DNA of 64,000 nucleotides, from NCBI RefSeq assembly GCF_910592395.1, contig NC_088322.1, positions 12,333,431 to 12,397,430 on the forward strand, written 5' to 3'. The notes beneath the pieces were generated by a model. It was given only the letters and a program-made list of their open reading frames with translations, made no database searches and was not told where the DNA came from. The stretch is from Lineus longissimus (lineage: Eukaryota > Nemertea > Pilidiophora > Heteronemertea > Lineidae). Of the stretch, positions 12,801 through 24,037 are shown piece by piece (positions within the stretch are counted from its first letter, which is position 1; each line of letters starts with the position of its first letter). The translations under genes were made by a program, and so were the position numbers.

Positions 12801-15800
12801 CAAGGTTTCCTAGCTTTCAGGTTATCCAGCTTTGCTTTATTTGATTTGCATGTTGCTGCATTTCTACTTGTGTATTACATTATAAACTGTAACCATTTAT
12901 TTGCTGGCGCTTCCACAGATCTTCTTATGTCCCTTGCCCAGATAGCCTCATACTTTAAAATCCCCTCCTAATCCATGCATGTGCGCAGTGGTCCTTTTCA
13001 ATTTCCATAAACCAGGAAGTTTTCGTGGGTTATTATCACAAGTCAAAATTTCGTCATTGAGTACGAACTCTAAACCTCAAAAATTCACGTCTCTTTATTT
13101 TTGCGATTCACTGGTTATACGAACATGTGCATCAGATTTTGCCCGCTGTGTACCGTCATGCCTCTGACCTCAAACATGATTGTATAAAAAGATCTAACAA
13201 TCACCCCCCCCCCATCCCCACCTTTCCGCTGTTTTCTTCCATACCTGCCTTTGTTTATTTACGTGCTTCTTATTGGTGTATTTAGTCAGTTGGTGCTTGC
13301 TTCGTATATTTGTAGAAAAAAGATCGCAAGGCACAACGTCAGCATCGGAAACATCATAGTTTCCATTTGCATCGGGTTTCAGTGAGTATAAATGCAAGTG
13401 TGAACGCGTATATCATACCCTCCCGCCACTAGGGATTGACACCTTTTGGTTTTGATGTCAGTTCTTTAACCATCAGACATCGACACCTTAAAGGGAACTG
13501 AAACCGCCAAGCCAGTTCGTATGACCTCGTTTTCATTTCCCGCGTATCGGGTGATCAGAACGAGGCATGAATGAAACATGGCGCCTAGCTGTCAATCATT
13601 GAGTGACGTCACTACTATGGAATTTACTACGAAAACTCATGAATGAAAGATCGCAGGACTCACGTGATTCTCACATGATTCTCAATAATAACAAATTGAA
13701 CTGCTCATGCTCGGGCACTGGGGGCGGAGCTACAAATCTGAACTTGAATAGGAAGTTGGAAGTTTGACTTTCTCGGGCGGTGAAAGTCGAAAAGTTGAAT
13801 AAATCGCTCGGCGGTTCCAGTTCCCTTTAATAAGAAACCCTTTAAAGAACTGACAAGGTAAATTTGGCGGTGCTTGTCTGTCTTTGAGGGGGGAGGGTAT
13901 ATGATACATTTTGATGCTTGTTTGCACAATAGACTGAACTGCCCTATTTTCTGGTTTGAAATTAATATATTTCAGTGTGCACTTATTCATGTGAATACTT
14001 GCGAGATTTATTTAATGAGAACACATTGAATATTCATTTGAATGTCCGATGTAGATGCCTGTGCAAATTGAATGTTCAGTTGAATAACAGATAGATGCTT
14101 GTTCACATATGGAATGTTCAATTGAACATTAGATTGATGCTTGACTGTTCACGCAATGTTCAGTTGAATGTAAGATGGGTTGCTTGTGCACATGGTGAAT
14201 GTTCCATTGAAAATATCAGCTATGCTTGTACATGTACATGTACATGTACATGTGTACTAAAGATTCAGTTGAACATCAGGTAGTTGCTTGTGCACACATT
14301 GAATATTCAATTGAACATCAGGTAGTTGCTTGTGCACTTATTGAATATTCAATTGAACATCATAGTTGCTTGTGCACGTATTGAATATTAAAATCTCAGG
14401 GATCCTGTAGCCTTTTCTGAGTGAAAATTTGATCTTTCATCGGATTTTTTCTTTCAAATACTACGACAATAAGGCTTGCACAGTTTGATTTTACTGTCAA
14501 TATGCTCAAACTTTGAAACATATGCTGACTTGCTTTGAAATTCTTACCATTTTCGATAACACTAGCAACGCAAACAGTCTAATTCTAATATTCTATACTT
14601 TTCAAGATTCTAAAAGGCCTATTTTCACATCGGGTAAATTGAATTTCATACAATTATCCGCCGCTGTCCTACTATAAACTGATTGCTTGAATTCAAATTT
14701 TGAAATTTCTCTCCTCTTGATATTTTTGAATTTGAATTCTTTCAAACTACACTTTCTGCGCTGGCAAGACTTACAAACTCGACTGATATCTGGAACTTCA
14801 TGGCTGCATAATCATCGACTGTTCTCTTGCCCTGAACCAGGTTCGTTTATGATCGTGTTCCGCCGTTACAGTGCCAGTGAACACAATCCTGAGACAGCAT
14901 TCTCTTGATGCGGTGGCGATGTTCCAAGTGATATGATACGGGCCTGGTTGTCCACAACAAGTTTTGTCACTAGGCTGGTGTTAACTTACTCTAGGCATTG
15001 GGTGATATGAATAAAGACTAGCAAATGCTTTTATCTAAAACTCCATGTACATTTACACTAGGCCTTTCTGTACAAAATTGAAGTAAAAGCATTTGCTAGT
15101 CTTTATTCATATCACCCATTATCTCTTTCAGCAAGAATGGATACTTGCTCTCAGTTAAGTCCATTAGACTAAATGCCAAGTTAAGCTCAGCAAGTGTTAG
15201 TGGCACAACTTGAACTACCCTGGTACTGGTGCAGTGTAGAATTTGTGAAGTTTTGCCCGTGTATTCTACAGTTCTAACGTCTATAGAAAATTCTGCTTTA
15301 CCTACAATTATCTTTGCAGAGATGAAGCATGGCATGAATTATATGATTTCAGCTTCTTTGAAATCTATCAAAGATGCCCTATTATAAAATATCACTCTGA
15401 AATTCTATATTTTAGCATGATGGAAATTTCTAACTCATGATATGCTCAATCTTAATGCGGCATCTGTTCATTTTCACTTCTTCGACTTAATCGAACCACT
15501 CTTCCTATCTTTGTTGTATTCAAACTTTGCAAATTTGTTATCAAATTCATCCTAATTTCACACCTTTGAAATCCTAATCGCATGATGCTCATCATTTTCT
15601 TCCGGAAATGAGGTCATTCTGTTGTCTTCATACCAATCAGGTTTCTCGTCATCAGATATTATGCAAACTCTAGTTTGCCAAAGCTGCTTTGCATGATATG
15701 TTCTCTTCAAACCTATGAATGAGTGTATATTTCAGGAGAGGTCATGAATTCTTTCTTCAATTCTTCAAGAAGATAAGAAAAATACGATATCAGGAAAAAA

Positions 15801-18800
15801 TTGTACTGTTTTGAAACCGCATACAATGTATACATTGTAAGAATACTGAAGAAAGGTGAAATTTTCATAAATGCAATGCAAAACTTCCAACTCTTATATG
15901 CATTTCTAAAAACCATTTTGTTTCGGAAGCAAACATGATACATGTATTTAGTCTACGACAAATTGAAAAGCAGGGAACTTTTATCCTTTGCAGAAATTTC
16001 ATAGCTGGTATTAACTTGGCTAGAGGAGATTCTTTATTACATGTATTCCCGACAAATATCATGATGATAATCATTAGACATTTACACCAAGCCTGGAGCC
16101 ACTTTGAAATAGGAAAAAGACGATTCGATTCTGTCATTTAATTACGGTATCAACAGACTGTCACGCTGAGGATCTAGACTTACCCGTTGGCTAATCTGGC
16201 AAATGCGATTTGAAAAAAACACTGTCTGATAAAGATGCTGCCTGAGGATACGTATATCAAGATTAAAGTGCTTTAAGTCCGAGTTGTCAGTGAACAAGGT
16301 GTGATTACAGATTTCCTGAAGTGGGAAAATTCTTTTTGAAGAAAAAATGTTTTTGTTGAAAATTCTGTAAATTCATATAGCATGTTTACATCTATCCTTC
16401 AGTGCTTAGAATAAAGCATACCATCAGGACTCAAGTTTTCTGTCTTGCACCAATTTGGTGCCAGTCTGTAAATCACATCATCGATAAAATCCTTATATTC
16501 TGTATTCTACATTTACATTTTACATGTATGTAAAGGGATGGAGACCATGAGGGTCAGGATGGATGTAACAGCCCCTTCAAGCAGACCTTTTATACTCCCC
16601 ATTGGTGTTCAGACATCCTTTTTTGGCTATGCAGATTTTTCAGCAAAACGTCCCGACTCTTAACTGTGAAGGCCTGTTAACGAATGCCTATTGGGGCTAA
16701 GTCCTAACGATAGTCTGCTCCTTAACAGAAAATCATGAAAGACACCAAGGGAATAATTTGGCCCTCACCAGAAACACTTGAGGAGAGCAAATGAAAAGTG
16801 CTTCCATCTATCAAACGAATCACTAACTGTTTCTCCTTCTTCCAGTTGCCAGCCTCGTTCCCAGACAACAGCGTGCTACATATCAGTTCTTCAACCTCAA
16901 ATCTGTTGAGTTATGATGCGGACGCAAAGAATCGGCCGGCAAGCATGTCGGACTACACTTCCTTGCTGAATCGCTCATCTCAAGACTTACGGAGTCAGGA
17001 AAATGGCTTCAGGGAGGAGTTTTTGTCGGTCGCAAAAGATGGTGTGTACTTGTGATTCAATGTTGGAACTTGAACTTGAAATTTCCAAGTATCTACTGAA
17101 TATAGGTCAGCTATGCTGTTATGGAGACTGATTTACAAGTACAAAATGCCATACTGTGTATGACCTGGCTGGCATATCGGTGGCCATCATGACAAAGAAT
17201 TAACAATTCATCTTGTCTTTCAGTCCAAGAAACACTGAAGTCCCTAGTTCGCACCCTGAGTACCGAGCGAGAAAGATTAAAGGGACTATTAGAGCAGGAA
17301 TCCATGCCAAACTTTCAGGGAAATGCAGCCTACGTTTACAGCCTTAAGACTGCTCTCAGTGATGTAAGTTTCATGTGCCTTATTAGATAATTAGGTATCA
17401 TTAGGTAATTAGGTATAACATCTGGTAATTAGATAACATCCAAATGGAGAGTAGATTGTGAGGGAGTCTTCTTCCCTGGCCAAAGTCGGAGTCACTTTGT
17501 CGATAACCCCAATGGGCACCAAGCAGGAATGAATGCAGAGAGTCCATTCTACCGAACCAAAGCCAGGACTAAGTGGCACTCCCGGATGTCTTCTTTTTTG
17601 TGTGTACTTTACTTCTATGGCTTTTCTACAGAACCAGGCCTGTGTCTCTAATAAATCTGGCAGTCAACTGTTGTTCCTCCCTTGATCCCCAGAGCTTTGT
17701 TTCCATTGACGCACCGTCGGCCAAGTGGCCAGTCTCTTGGTACTAGTCCCGGGTGCTGAAATTCACAGTAATATACGTATCTCTTTTCAGACACTCAAAC
17801 AGAACCAAGAACTCCGTTCCCGACTGAACAAGATCCATTCAGATTCAAATATCTCCGACATCCCCCCACCACCGTCACCACCAGGCACGATGCCATCAGA
17901 TATGGACATGGTATGTAAACACTTGAAGTAAAGTAACCCCCACAAGGCCATGTTGATGTTGAACCATTGTGTTCAAAAGAAAACCAATACCTCCTACAAT
18001 GAATGAAATCCCCTGCTAAAAGACAAGCTGACTATTAAGGTATGGAAAACAGAAAACGAAGGTTACAAACCCCAGACTGATAGCATCACCCAGCTAGACG
18101 GGAAGCAACTGGTGACAATCTGCGAAATCCACAGAACTAAAACGCCTACAAAATTTAGCGGTCCAGTATTATCATCTTGTTTGTCATCGATCTTACAGCC
18201 CCACCCACTACTCCGGCACTCCTTCTCAGCTGAAAGCACATCAATGTCCGAGTTCTTCGATGCTGCTGAATCGCTACAATCGATCGAGTCGATGGAGTCA
18301 AGTCCATCTACGTCAGATGAGGAGGTGAGTCTCGTCATGTTTATATCAAAGTGTATCAAAGACCATTGTAAAGTTGATGAGCAAAACCAACTGTTCTTTC
18401 TCTTTGAACCAGTTATGCTGCTGTCTCACTTTTGTCACTAGCTTTTTCATTAAAGTTCAGACACTTTAGTTTATGTGATTTTATAACATTTGCTCACAAT
18501 TCCTGAAAAGCTCACCTAAAGATTGCGATGACTTGTAATCAGAGGTGACATTGCACAATTTTGTGATACCACGTGATTCACGATGTTACTTTTCACACTA
18601 AAGGCACGTTTTCTAGCCTAAGTCAGTTGACTCATGACATGTGACAACATGAGTCATGAATAACTCCGGCCTAAAAACGCATGTTCATTTTTCAGAATAC
18701 TGATGATGAGATATCTGAAGAATCAGAAGACTTTGACACGGAGTACACTCCTGTCCAATGTAGGTTATCAAACAGTTTCCTTTTTCTTTGCTACATGTGT

Positions 18801-21800
18801 TGTCAGAATAAGTAGTACAGTGTAGTTTCCTTAAAGTGCTATTTCCTGTGAAAACATGTACACAAATTCGAGAGAATTAAGGCATTTGCTAATGTTGAGA
18901 TCTTTTCCAATCATCATTCAGTTGCTGCAGTTCAAAATGTCCTCACTGCGAGTGGCTGGAATGATATTTAAATGCGTAATCAGTTGCTCGTTTACTTTTA
19001 TTTCATCTGAGAAGCCTCCTCCTTAACAGATATTGATGATTGGGATGTCCTGTTGTGTGTTGCCAGATATGGCTTATGTTTTGAGTAGATTTGTCATGTG
19101 ACTTAGGGCCTAGCATTTAAATTGTTCCCTTGTGTTCCAACTGTGGAGAAAAGCAGATGTCATGAGCGTTCATGTAAATGGCACTATATTTAGGCAAGGC
19201 ATGTGTTGACATTTTGAAATTTGCACTTCTTGGTCGCTTGAGGAAAAAAGCACTTTCGAAGTAAATTACTCAGGGTCATTGAAGTGTTGGAAAGTGGAAA
19301 GACCTTCATGGTTGGCAGACTGTCTTTCTTGGAAAGAATGAGCAATGATCCTAAAAATAGATTATGGTTATAGTTTATAGAGCAGTGTTGTAATTTGTAA
19401 ATGATGGGTGTGCATGTTCTGATGTACAGTAAGGCTATTTGTAGAAATTACACAGTAAAAGTGGGTAAAATGCCATGCAAGCCCACACCTTGTAGGTCTA
19501 TTATGTCATACACTAAGGTGTTACCTCCTGTGAAAAACGTTTAAATGACGTTATTATATGCTGTGTGCACTAATAGGCCTACCTGTATTGATTCACCGAA
19601 TGGGTGTGAATATACATGTTTCTTGCAAAAACGTTGTGTAACTTTGGAGAGAAAGCATTGACATGGCCAAGTGACATAAGTATGATGTGTATTATACCCC
19701 ATGATATCCCAACTCCTGACATCATTAACGTGACGTAAATTGGCTTTTTGTCTTCGGCCTATATATTTTATGACATTTGGTGAGTGCAACTTTACCATGC
19801 AGAATGAATTGTGTCTGTGATTTGGAATTGTAATGTGTGCTTTTTCTGTAAATTTGGGAAAAATTTGAGGTATGGGTTGTCAGAATGAAGGTGAGTTTGG
19901 TAAAGTGCAAGATCTTTTTTTGGGGGGGAGGCCGGGGGGAAGGAAAAGGTATATGTAATAAGTAATGGTTATGCAAATCTAAAATAGTAAGTATCTAGAA
20001 CGAATGAGAAGTTGTCCATCGATCATCACTTGTATGATTGTAAAATCTGTTTTTGTTTTCAGTGGAGAATGACTTCCTGGGCGGAATGAACTCGACCGGC
20101 CGCCGTGCTCAACTCCCCGCCCCAAAACCGGACATTGGCGACTTCAGCCTATGGAGTTTATTGCGTAAAAATATCGGGAAGGATCTCTCCAAAATCAGCA
20201 TGCCTGTCACACTGAATGAGCCAATCAACATGCTGCAGGTGAGTTCACAGGTCAATCCCAGTTTAAAGTGAACTTGGTGAAGTGATCTTTCATTGTTAAA
20301 CATCGCACCCATTCTGTTGAATGACAAAATGATTTTAAAACACTATTTCTCAAACAAGCTTATATTTTTCTCTCCACAGAAAGTGTGTGAAGAGCTCGAA
20401 TATAGCGAGTTGTTGGACAAAGCTGCTGAGTGCAACGACCCATTTGAGCGAATGGTCCAGGTGGCAGCATTCTCAGTGAGTGGGTACGCGGCATCTTTCA
20501 CGAGAGCCGGACAGAAGCCGTTCAACCCGGTTCTCGGAGAGACGTACGAAAACATTCGAGAGGACAAAGGTTGGAGGTTCATCTCCGAACAAGTAAGTCG
20601 GTTTACGCAATACAGTAGAACCTCTCTATTAAGGACACCCTCGGCACTGACAAGTGCTGTTCTTGAGGTGTCCTGATTAGAGAGGTAAAATTGAATGGAA
20701 AAAACCAATTTGAGACCAACTAGTGTCCTTAATAGAGAGGTGTCAGCTAAGGGAGGTTTCACTGTATTAGGAATCAGTCTCTGAGGTTGGGCTTACATAG
20801 AAATCACATTGTCACATGTCATTTGTCATATAAAGCATGTTCGTTAATCTGTTGTGCAAAATTCCTAACATTGCTTTTGCGTGTTTTAGGTCAGTCACCA
20901 TCCGCCAATATCAGCCTGCCACTGTGATTCCAAGAACTTTGTCTTCTGGCAAGACATGAGAATTAAAAACAAGTTCTGGGGCAAGTCTATGGAGATTCAG
21001 CCCATCGGCACTGTTCATCTAGTATTACCTAAGTAAGTAAATAAAGAATCAGTTGGGTTGGGGTTCACTCTAAGCATAACAGGGTCTGCGAGATTGGATG
21101 AGACTTGAATGAGAGCACCTAGTCACTCTAATGATATTATATTTGTTCTCACCGTATTGAAGCGCTCGAGAATATGCCTTGCATAATTCGAGCGCTAAAG
21201 AAATTCTCTTATATTATATTATATTTTATTTTATTTTATTTTATTTTATTTTATTTTATTTTATTATATTATATTATATTATATTATATTATATTATATT
21301 ATATTATATTATATTATATTATATTATATTATATTATATTATATTATATTATATTATATTATATTATATTATATTATATTATAATATTATTATATTATAT
21401 TATATTATTATATTATTATATATTTATATCATATTATTATTGAAATATCTTTATTTCGTCTTCTCAAAATGTATTTTTCTCACCATTTTAGGTTTAAGGA
21501 TCATTATACGTGGAACAAAATCACCACCTGTGTTCATAACATCTTCAGCAATCAACGCTATGTGGACTGCTATGGTGAGACTGTGATACGCAACGGGGAC
21601 ATAATATGCAAGCTCACCTTCAACAAGGTAGGCATCCTACGGAAGAGAGATCTTGTTGCAACGATGATTATCACTGTGATGCGCATTGAAAATTCTCTGA
21701 TATCCAGGATATATCCTGTGTATCATTATCAACAGAATATCCTGTGTGTTCTTATCAGGAGGATATATTCTGTAAATGACCTTAACATTTGACATTTCTG

Positions 21801-23040
21801 GCAAGCTACTGGTCATCCAAGTCAAATGATGTGTGGTCTCCAGGATATATCCTGTGTATCATTATCTACAGAATATCCTGTGTGTTCTTATCAGGAGGAT
21901 ATATCCTGTATAAAATGACATTAACATTTGACATTTCAGGCAAGCTACTGGTCGTCCAAGAGACATGAAGTGCATGGTGTAATCATGAATGGTGAGGGTA
22001 AAGTGGTGCATCACCTGTTTGGAAAGTGGACAGAGGGAATCTACTGTGGACAGGCCTCGTCTGCCAAGTGTATATGGAGACCAGGTGGGTGAGAGACATG
22101 AAGATTTCTAGTTTTATATGATATAGATTCTTAGATATTTAGACTCGGTCAAAAAAGCTATTAAAATTCTTAGAAAGAAGATATTGAGTATCGCAGTGCA
22201 CCAGTTAATTTGATCAAAATATGTAATTTTTTCTTCAGGATCGTTACCAGAAGACCATGATCTCTTCTACGGGTTCACACGGTTTGCCATCGAGCTGAAT
22301 GAACTTGATCGGGACCATGCTCACATGCTGCCACCCACAGACACAAGGTTTAGACCGGATCAGAGGTGAGCTATCGTTATTCATAGAGCTGTTATTGTTG
22401 TCTACGCGGCATGTATGGCATCCATGTTGAGCCAGCCAGAACAGGTCAAGCTTTATGTCCCTCCTTATAGTCCAATGAAGCTATTTTACTGCTGTTAAAC
22501 CATTAAGCCTGAGAGCAGAATGCATGAATAGCAAAACGGCAATAATTTTACGATGATTCATTTTGCAGGTTACTTGAAGAGGGCAAAGTGCAAGAAGCGG
22601 AGGCCGACAAGCTGAGAGTCGAGCAGTTGCAGCGGGAGAATAGGAAACGACGGGAGGAAGAGAAAATAGATATCGAACCCAGGTGGTTCAGGTGAGAAAT
22701 CGTAGATGAGAGTTTCATCCTTAAAGGGGGACTATAGGCAGGAGCAGTGGGGTTATATTGTTCATCTTCGGGTGACTAATTTGCACAGTAAGGGCACTGG
22801 GTCATGTTAGATTCAGCATTTGATCAACCATTTGATAACATTGGGAGTCAAGAAATCTGATAGGAATGGCTTTTAGAAAGGTGCTACAATGTACATCGTG
22901 TATATTTTACATAACTTTCCCATTTCGATTTCAGGAGGGCTCAAAAGGGTGGCCGAGACGAATACGAATATAAAGGAAGCTATTGGGAACATCGGAAGAA
23001 TCCCGCCTTTGCTAAAATGGTCTTTCCAAAACTTTGGTGA
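6418..23040 (+). CDS. OSBPL3/6/7: Oxysterol-binding protein-related protein, OSBPL3/6/7 subfamily (21 exons, 5' end not certain)
   Basis: Lipid-transfer protein expected at contacts between the ER and the plasma membrane or endosomes. Exons: 6418-6648, 6864-6917, 7408-7521, 9675-9828, 10368-10535, 10775-10875, 12644-12769, 13316-13381, 16846-17041, 17224-17363, 17791-17910, 18199-18324, 18696-18759, 20063-20238, 20380-20592, 20890-21032, 21492-21627, 21940-22084, 22239-22365, 22569-22691, 22935-23040 (stop TGA). The total is 2829 bp and every junction keeps frame, giving 942 residues plus any upstream exon; human OSBPL3, 6 and 7 are about 840-930. Order along the visible protein: PH domain (about 59-151), basic and Ser-rich middle, FFAT motif EFFDAAE (about 508-514), acidic tract, then the lipid-binding domain with signature EQVSHHPP (about 682-689). 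This long PH+FFAT layout separates it from short ORPs. Subfamily 3/6/7 is a family-level call; I cannot choose one paralogue, and one ancestral gene is likely in an invertebrate. Confidence 0.93.
7532..7690. mobile_element. Miniature element, 'cagtagaacctctct' family, copy 1
   Basis: Intronic copy that begins directly after exon 7408-7521 with 'cagtcaaacctctctatt' and carries the internal 'ctgtcc..taataaagaggtgtc' and 'gtccttaatagagaggg' blocks shared with the better copies at 8677 and 20613. The right terminus is degraded, so the end is approximate. No coding capacity. Confidence 0.7.
8045..8104 (+). pseudogene. Partial copy of exon 3 with intact donor but no acceptor
   Basis: Matches 7485-7544, that is the 3' end of the PH-domain exon ([12 protein letters not shown]), the donor 'aaggtacgg' and some intron. 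The upstream sequence is unrelated intron, so no acceptor leads into it and it should normally be skipped. Confidence 0.85.
8230..8424. mobile_element. Fold-back (long terminal inverted repeat) miniature element
   Basis: Near-perfect inverted repeat: left arm about 8230-8310 starting 'ccaaaactaggcgcttgttg', right arm about 8344-8424 ending 'cgcctagttttgg', with a spacer of about 33 bp. Only a few arm mismatches are visible ('gcatctg' against 'gcatctg' conserved; 'gacaggt' against 'gccaggt'). It interrupts one copy of the surrounding duplication, which gives the empty-site sequence at about 7990. No coding capacity. Confidence 0.9.
8677..8854. mobile_element. Miniature element, 'cagtagaacctctct' family, copy 2 (full length)
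   Basis: Best copy of the family: begins 'cagtagaacctctct', ends 'agagaggttttactg' (inverted termini), 178 bp, flanked on both sides by TA (8675-8676 and 8855-8856). TA targets and CAGT ends are usual for Tc1/mariner/pogo-type elements. It contains two internal repeats of 'cttaatagagagg', so sub-terminal structure is repetitive. Non-coding, so mobilised in trans if at all. Confidence 0.85.
9073..9140. mobile_element. Miniature element, 'cagtagaacctctct' family, copy 3 (truncated)
   Basis: Has the left terminus 'cagtagaacctctcc' and the block 'ctgtccttaatagagaggtg', then leaves the consensus after about 70 bp. Only the left half is present. Confidence 0.75.
10368..18759 (+). CDS. OSBPL3/6/7: OSBPL-like exons 5-13: linker with FFAT motif and acidic tract
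   Basis: Nine small exons encode a low-complexity linker. It contains a Ser/Thr/Arg segment ([14 protein letters not shown]), a predicted helical segment ([20 protein letters not shown]), two strongly basic exons (12644-12769 and 13316-13381, the latter rich in Lys/Arg/His), a second helical region (17224-17363), then [11 protein letters not shown]. The core EFFDAAE fits the FFAT consensus that binds VAP proteins in the ER membrane. The residues after it are Ser/Asp/Glu-rich, an acidic or phosphorylatable flank. Exon 13316-13381 is only 22 codons and may be alternatively spliced, because skipping it keeps frame (66 bp, phase 0-0). Confidence 0.85.
11846..11945. repeat. Poly-C tract in intron
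   Basis: An uninterrupted C run (about 22-24 bases) near 11917-11940 follows 'gtgtgcaccc'. The short open frame across it is a homopolymer artefact. Length in the assembly is likely unreliable. Confidence 0.9.
14030..14395. repeat. Degenerate minisatellite (about 45-50 bp unit)
   Basis: Repeated blocks of 'gttgcttgtgcac' followed by 'attgaatattcaattgaaca' recur about eight times and become more regular to the right (14280-14390). A (tgtaca)n run sits inside at about 14228-14252. Intronic, in the large intron between exons 13316-13381 and 16846-17041. Confidence 0.85.
15000..15117. mobile_element. 118-bp inverted-repeat element, copy 1
   Basis: Starts 'gggtgatatgaataaagac', ends with its reverse complement; arms about 34 bp. 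Flanked by ATT on both sides (a 3-bp target duplication). A second 118-bp copy lies at 24038-24155. The 3-bp duplication is suggestive of a PIF/Harbinger-like element, which normally uses TWA, so the superfamily remains open. Confidence 0.88.
18760..20062. other. Intron 13 of the OSBPL-like gene
   Basis: Intron of 1.3 kb with no element or exon that I can recognise. The minus-strand open frames in it are short and have no support. Confidence 0.7.
20063..23040 (+). CDS. OSBPL3/6/7: OSBPL-like exons 14-21: sterol/PI4P-binding (ORD) domain
   Basis: The ORP ligand domain begins around [18 protein letters not shown] with the lid, followed by the LNEP motif, then NPVLGETYE, and the family fingerprint EQVSHHPP split by the intron between 20592 and 20890. 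The two histidines of the fingerprint bind the PI4P phosphate in known structures. Later blocks include [14 protein letters not shown], the C-terminal RFAIELNEL helix region, and a charged tail ending [12 protein letters not shown] before TGA at 23038-23040. All introns have GT-AG ends, in phase 0, 1 or 2 with consistent carry-over. A candidate poly(A) signal AATAAA lies at 23517-23522. Confidence 0.92.
20613..20764. mobile_element. Miniature element, 'cagtagaacctctct' family, copy 4
   Basis: Has 'cagtagaacctctctatt' at the left, 'gggaggtttcactg' at the right and TA on both sides, 152 bp. It lies 20 bp inside the intron after exon 20380-20592, close to the donor site, so it was tolerated very near a splice signal. 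Confidence 0.85.
21209..21440. repeat. Pentanucleotide microsatellite (ATTTT)n then (ATATT)n
   Basis: About 230 bp of near-pure five-base repeats, beginning as (tttta)n and switching to (tatat/t)n, then breaking down into 'attattat'. Its Ile/Leu/Tyr-rich open frames are pure repeat artefacts. Intronic, between exons 20890-21032 and 21492-21627. Confidence 0.97.
21703..21962. repeat. Tandem duplication spanning an intron end and the start of exon 18
   Basis: Copy 1 (about 21703-21826) and copy 2 (about 21838-21962) share 'ccaggatatatcctgtgtat' through 'gcaagctactggtc'. Copy 2 contains the true acceptor ('atttcag|gcaagc') and the start of exon 21940-22084. Copy 1 has 'atttctg|gcaagc' at the same place, so its acceptor AG is lost. 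Confidence 0.9.
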
Positions 23041-23821
23041 TCTTAGGAGAATTTAGACTCAATCGGATTGTTGTTGGGTTCGCCCTCTTTTGCATTTTCT
23101 GTGATTTATAAATGGATATTCACTACCTTTCACACCTCAAGAGGTGGACAATGGACTGACACGTTCTGCAAATTTAATGAGTTAGGAACGCTTAGGGGTG
23201 TTTTTGTAAATGGTGCAGATTGGATTTCTCTACCGCCTGTGGTTTGGAGCTTTTGGACCTGAGCAACTTACTGTAAACCAACACTAAGACTGGGCCAGAT
23301 TGACAAGAGACTGAAATTTCTTTGCTGCAAAAGTCAATGCATACTTGTATCAAAGTTTGTATTTCAAATGGTAACCTCAAAGATGAACAACTCACTGAAT
23401 TTCTTCTGTACAGTAAAGAGGAAATACGAATGTTCACGTCACCCAAGACAAAGTTGGCTAGCAGCCTGTTTACTATTAAGTTTCTGACGTTAATTGATCA
23501 GCTATCCAAAAAAACAAATAAAACGCACTTCATATTGTACAGCCATATTCATAAGTTTTATGATCGTCATAAATGACATAAAATCTTTGCATTGTGCTCT
23601 CTGTGGTGTTAACTGCCGGACAGTTTTGAGTGTTTAGTAGGACAGTGTAATACATATGATGACATTACTCGTTCCTTTTCAACTCGCCCTCTATTGCAAG
23701 GAGTTGGTGATATGTTGAGACACCGCTTTACATGTATACGCAGTTCATCCAATGTGCTTTTGACTCATCTTGATAACATGAGGAAGCTGTGGAACTTAGC
23801 TTGTATGACTTTGATAGGTTT
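23041..23821 (+). other. 3' UTR and downstream flank of the OSBPL-like gene
   Basis: Follows the TGA at 23038-23040. AATAAA occurs at 23517-23522 in an A-rich context, giving a UTR of about 480-500 bp if used. Short open frames here have no support. Confidence 0.55.
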
Positions 23822-23823
23822 TA

Positions 23824-24006
23824 CAGTACTGTATAACTTCTCTATTACGGACACCCATGGGAATGACGAATGTTGTCCTTGATAGAGAGGTGTCCTGATT
23901 AAAGAGGTCAGCTTGAATGGCAATGGATTGTTCCAGACCAAAGTCAGTGTCCTGAACAGATAGGATGTCCTTCTAACAGAGATGTTGGCTTAGGGAATTT
24001 CCACTG
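23824..24006. mobile_element. Miniature element, 'cagtagaacctctct' family, copy 5 (diverged)
   Basis: Begins near 'cagtactgtataacttctct', keeps 'gttgtccttgatagagaggtg' and ends '..tttccactg' before TA. It is the most diverged near-full-length copy seen, so probably the oldest. Confidence 0.75.
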
Positions 24007-24037
24007 TAGGTAGGGCTGATTGACTTAAAGAAACAAT

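Noticed and set aside
21174-21586. Long Ile/Leu/Tyr-rich open frames that resemble membrane proteins
   Set aside because: They are translations of a pentanucleotide microsatellite within an intron.
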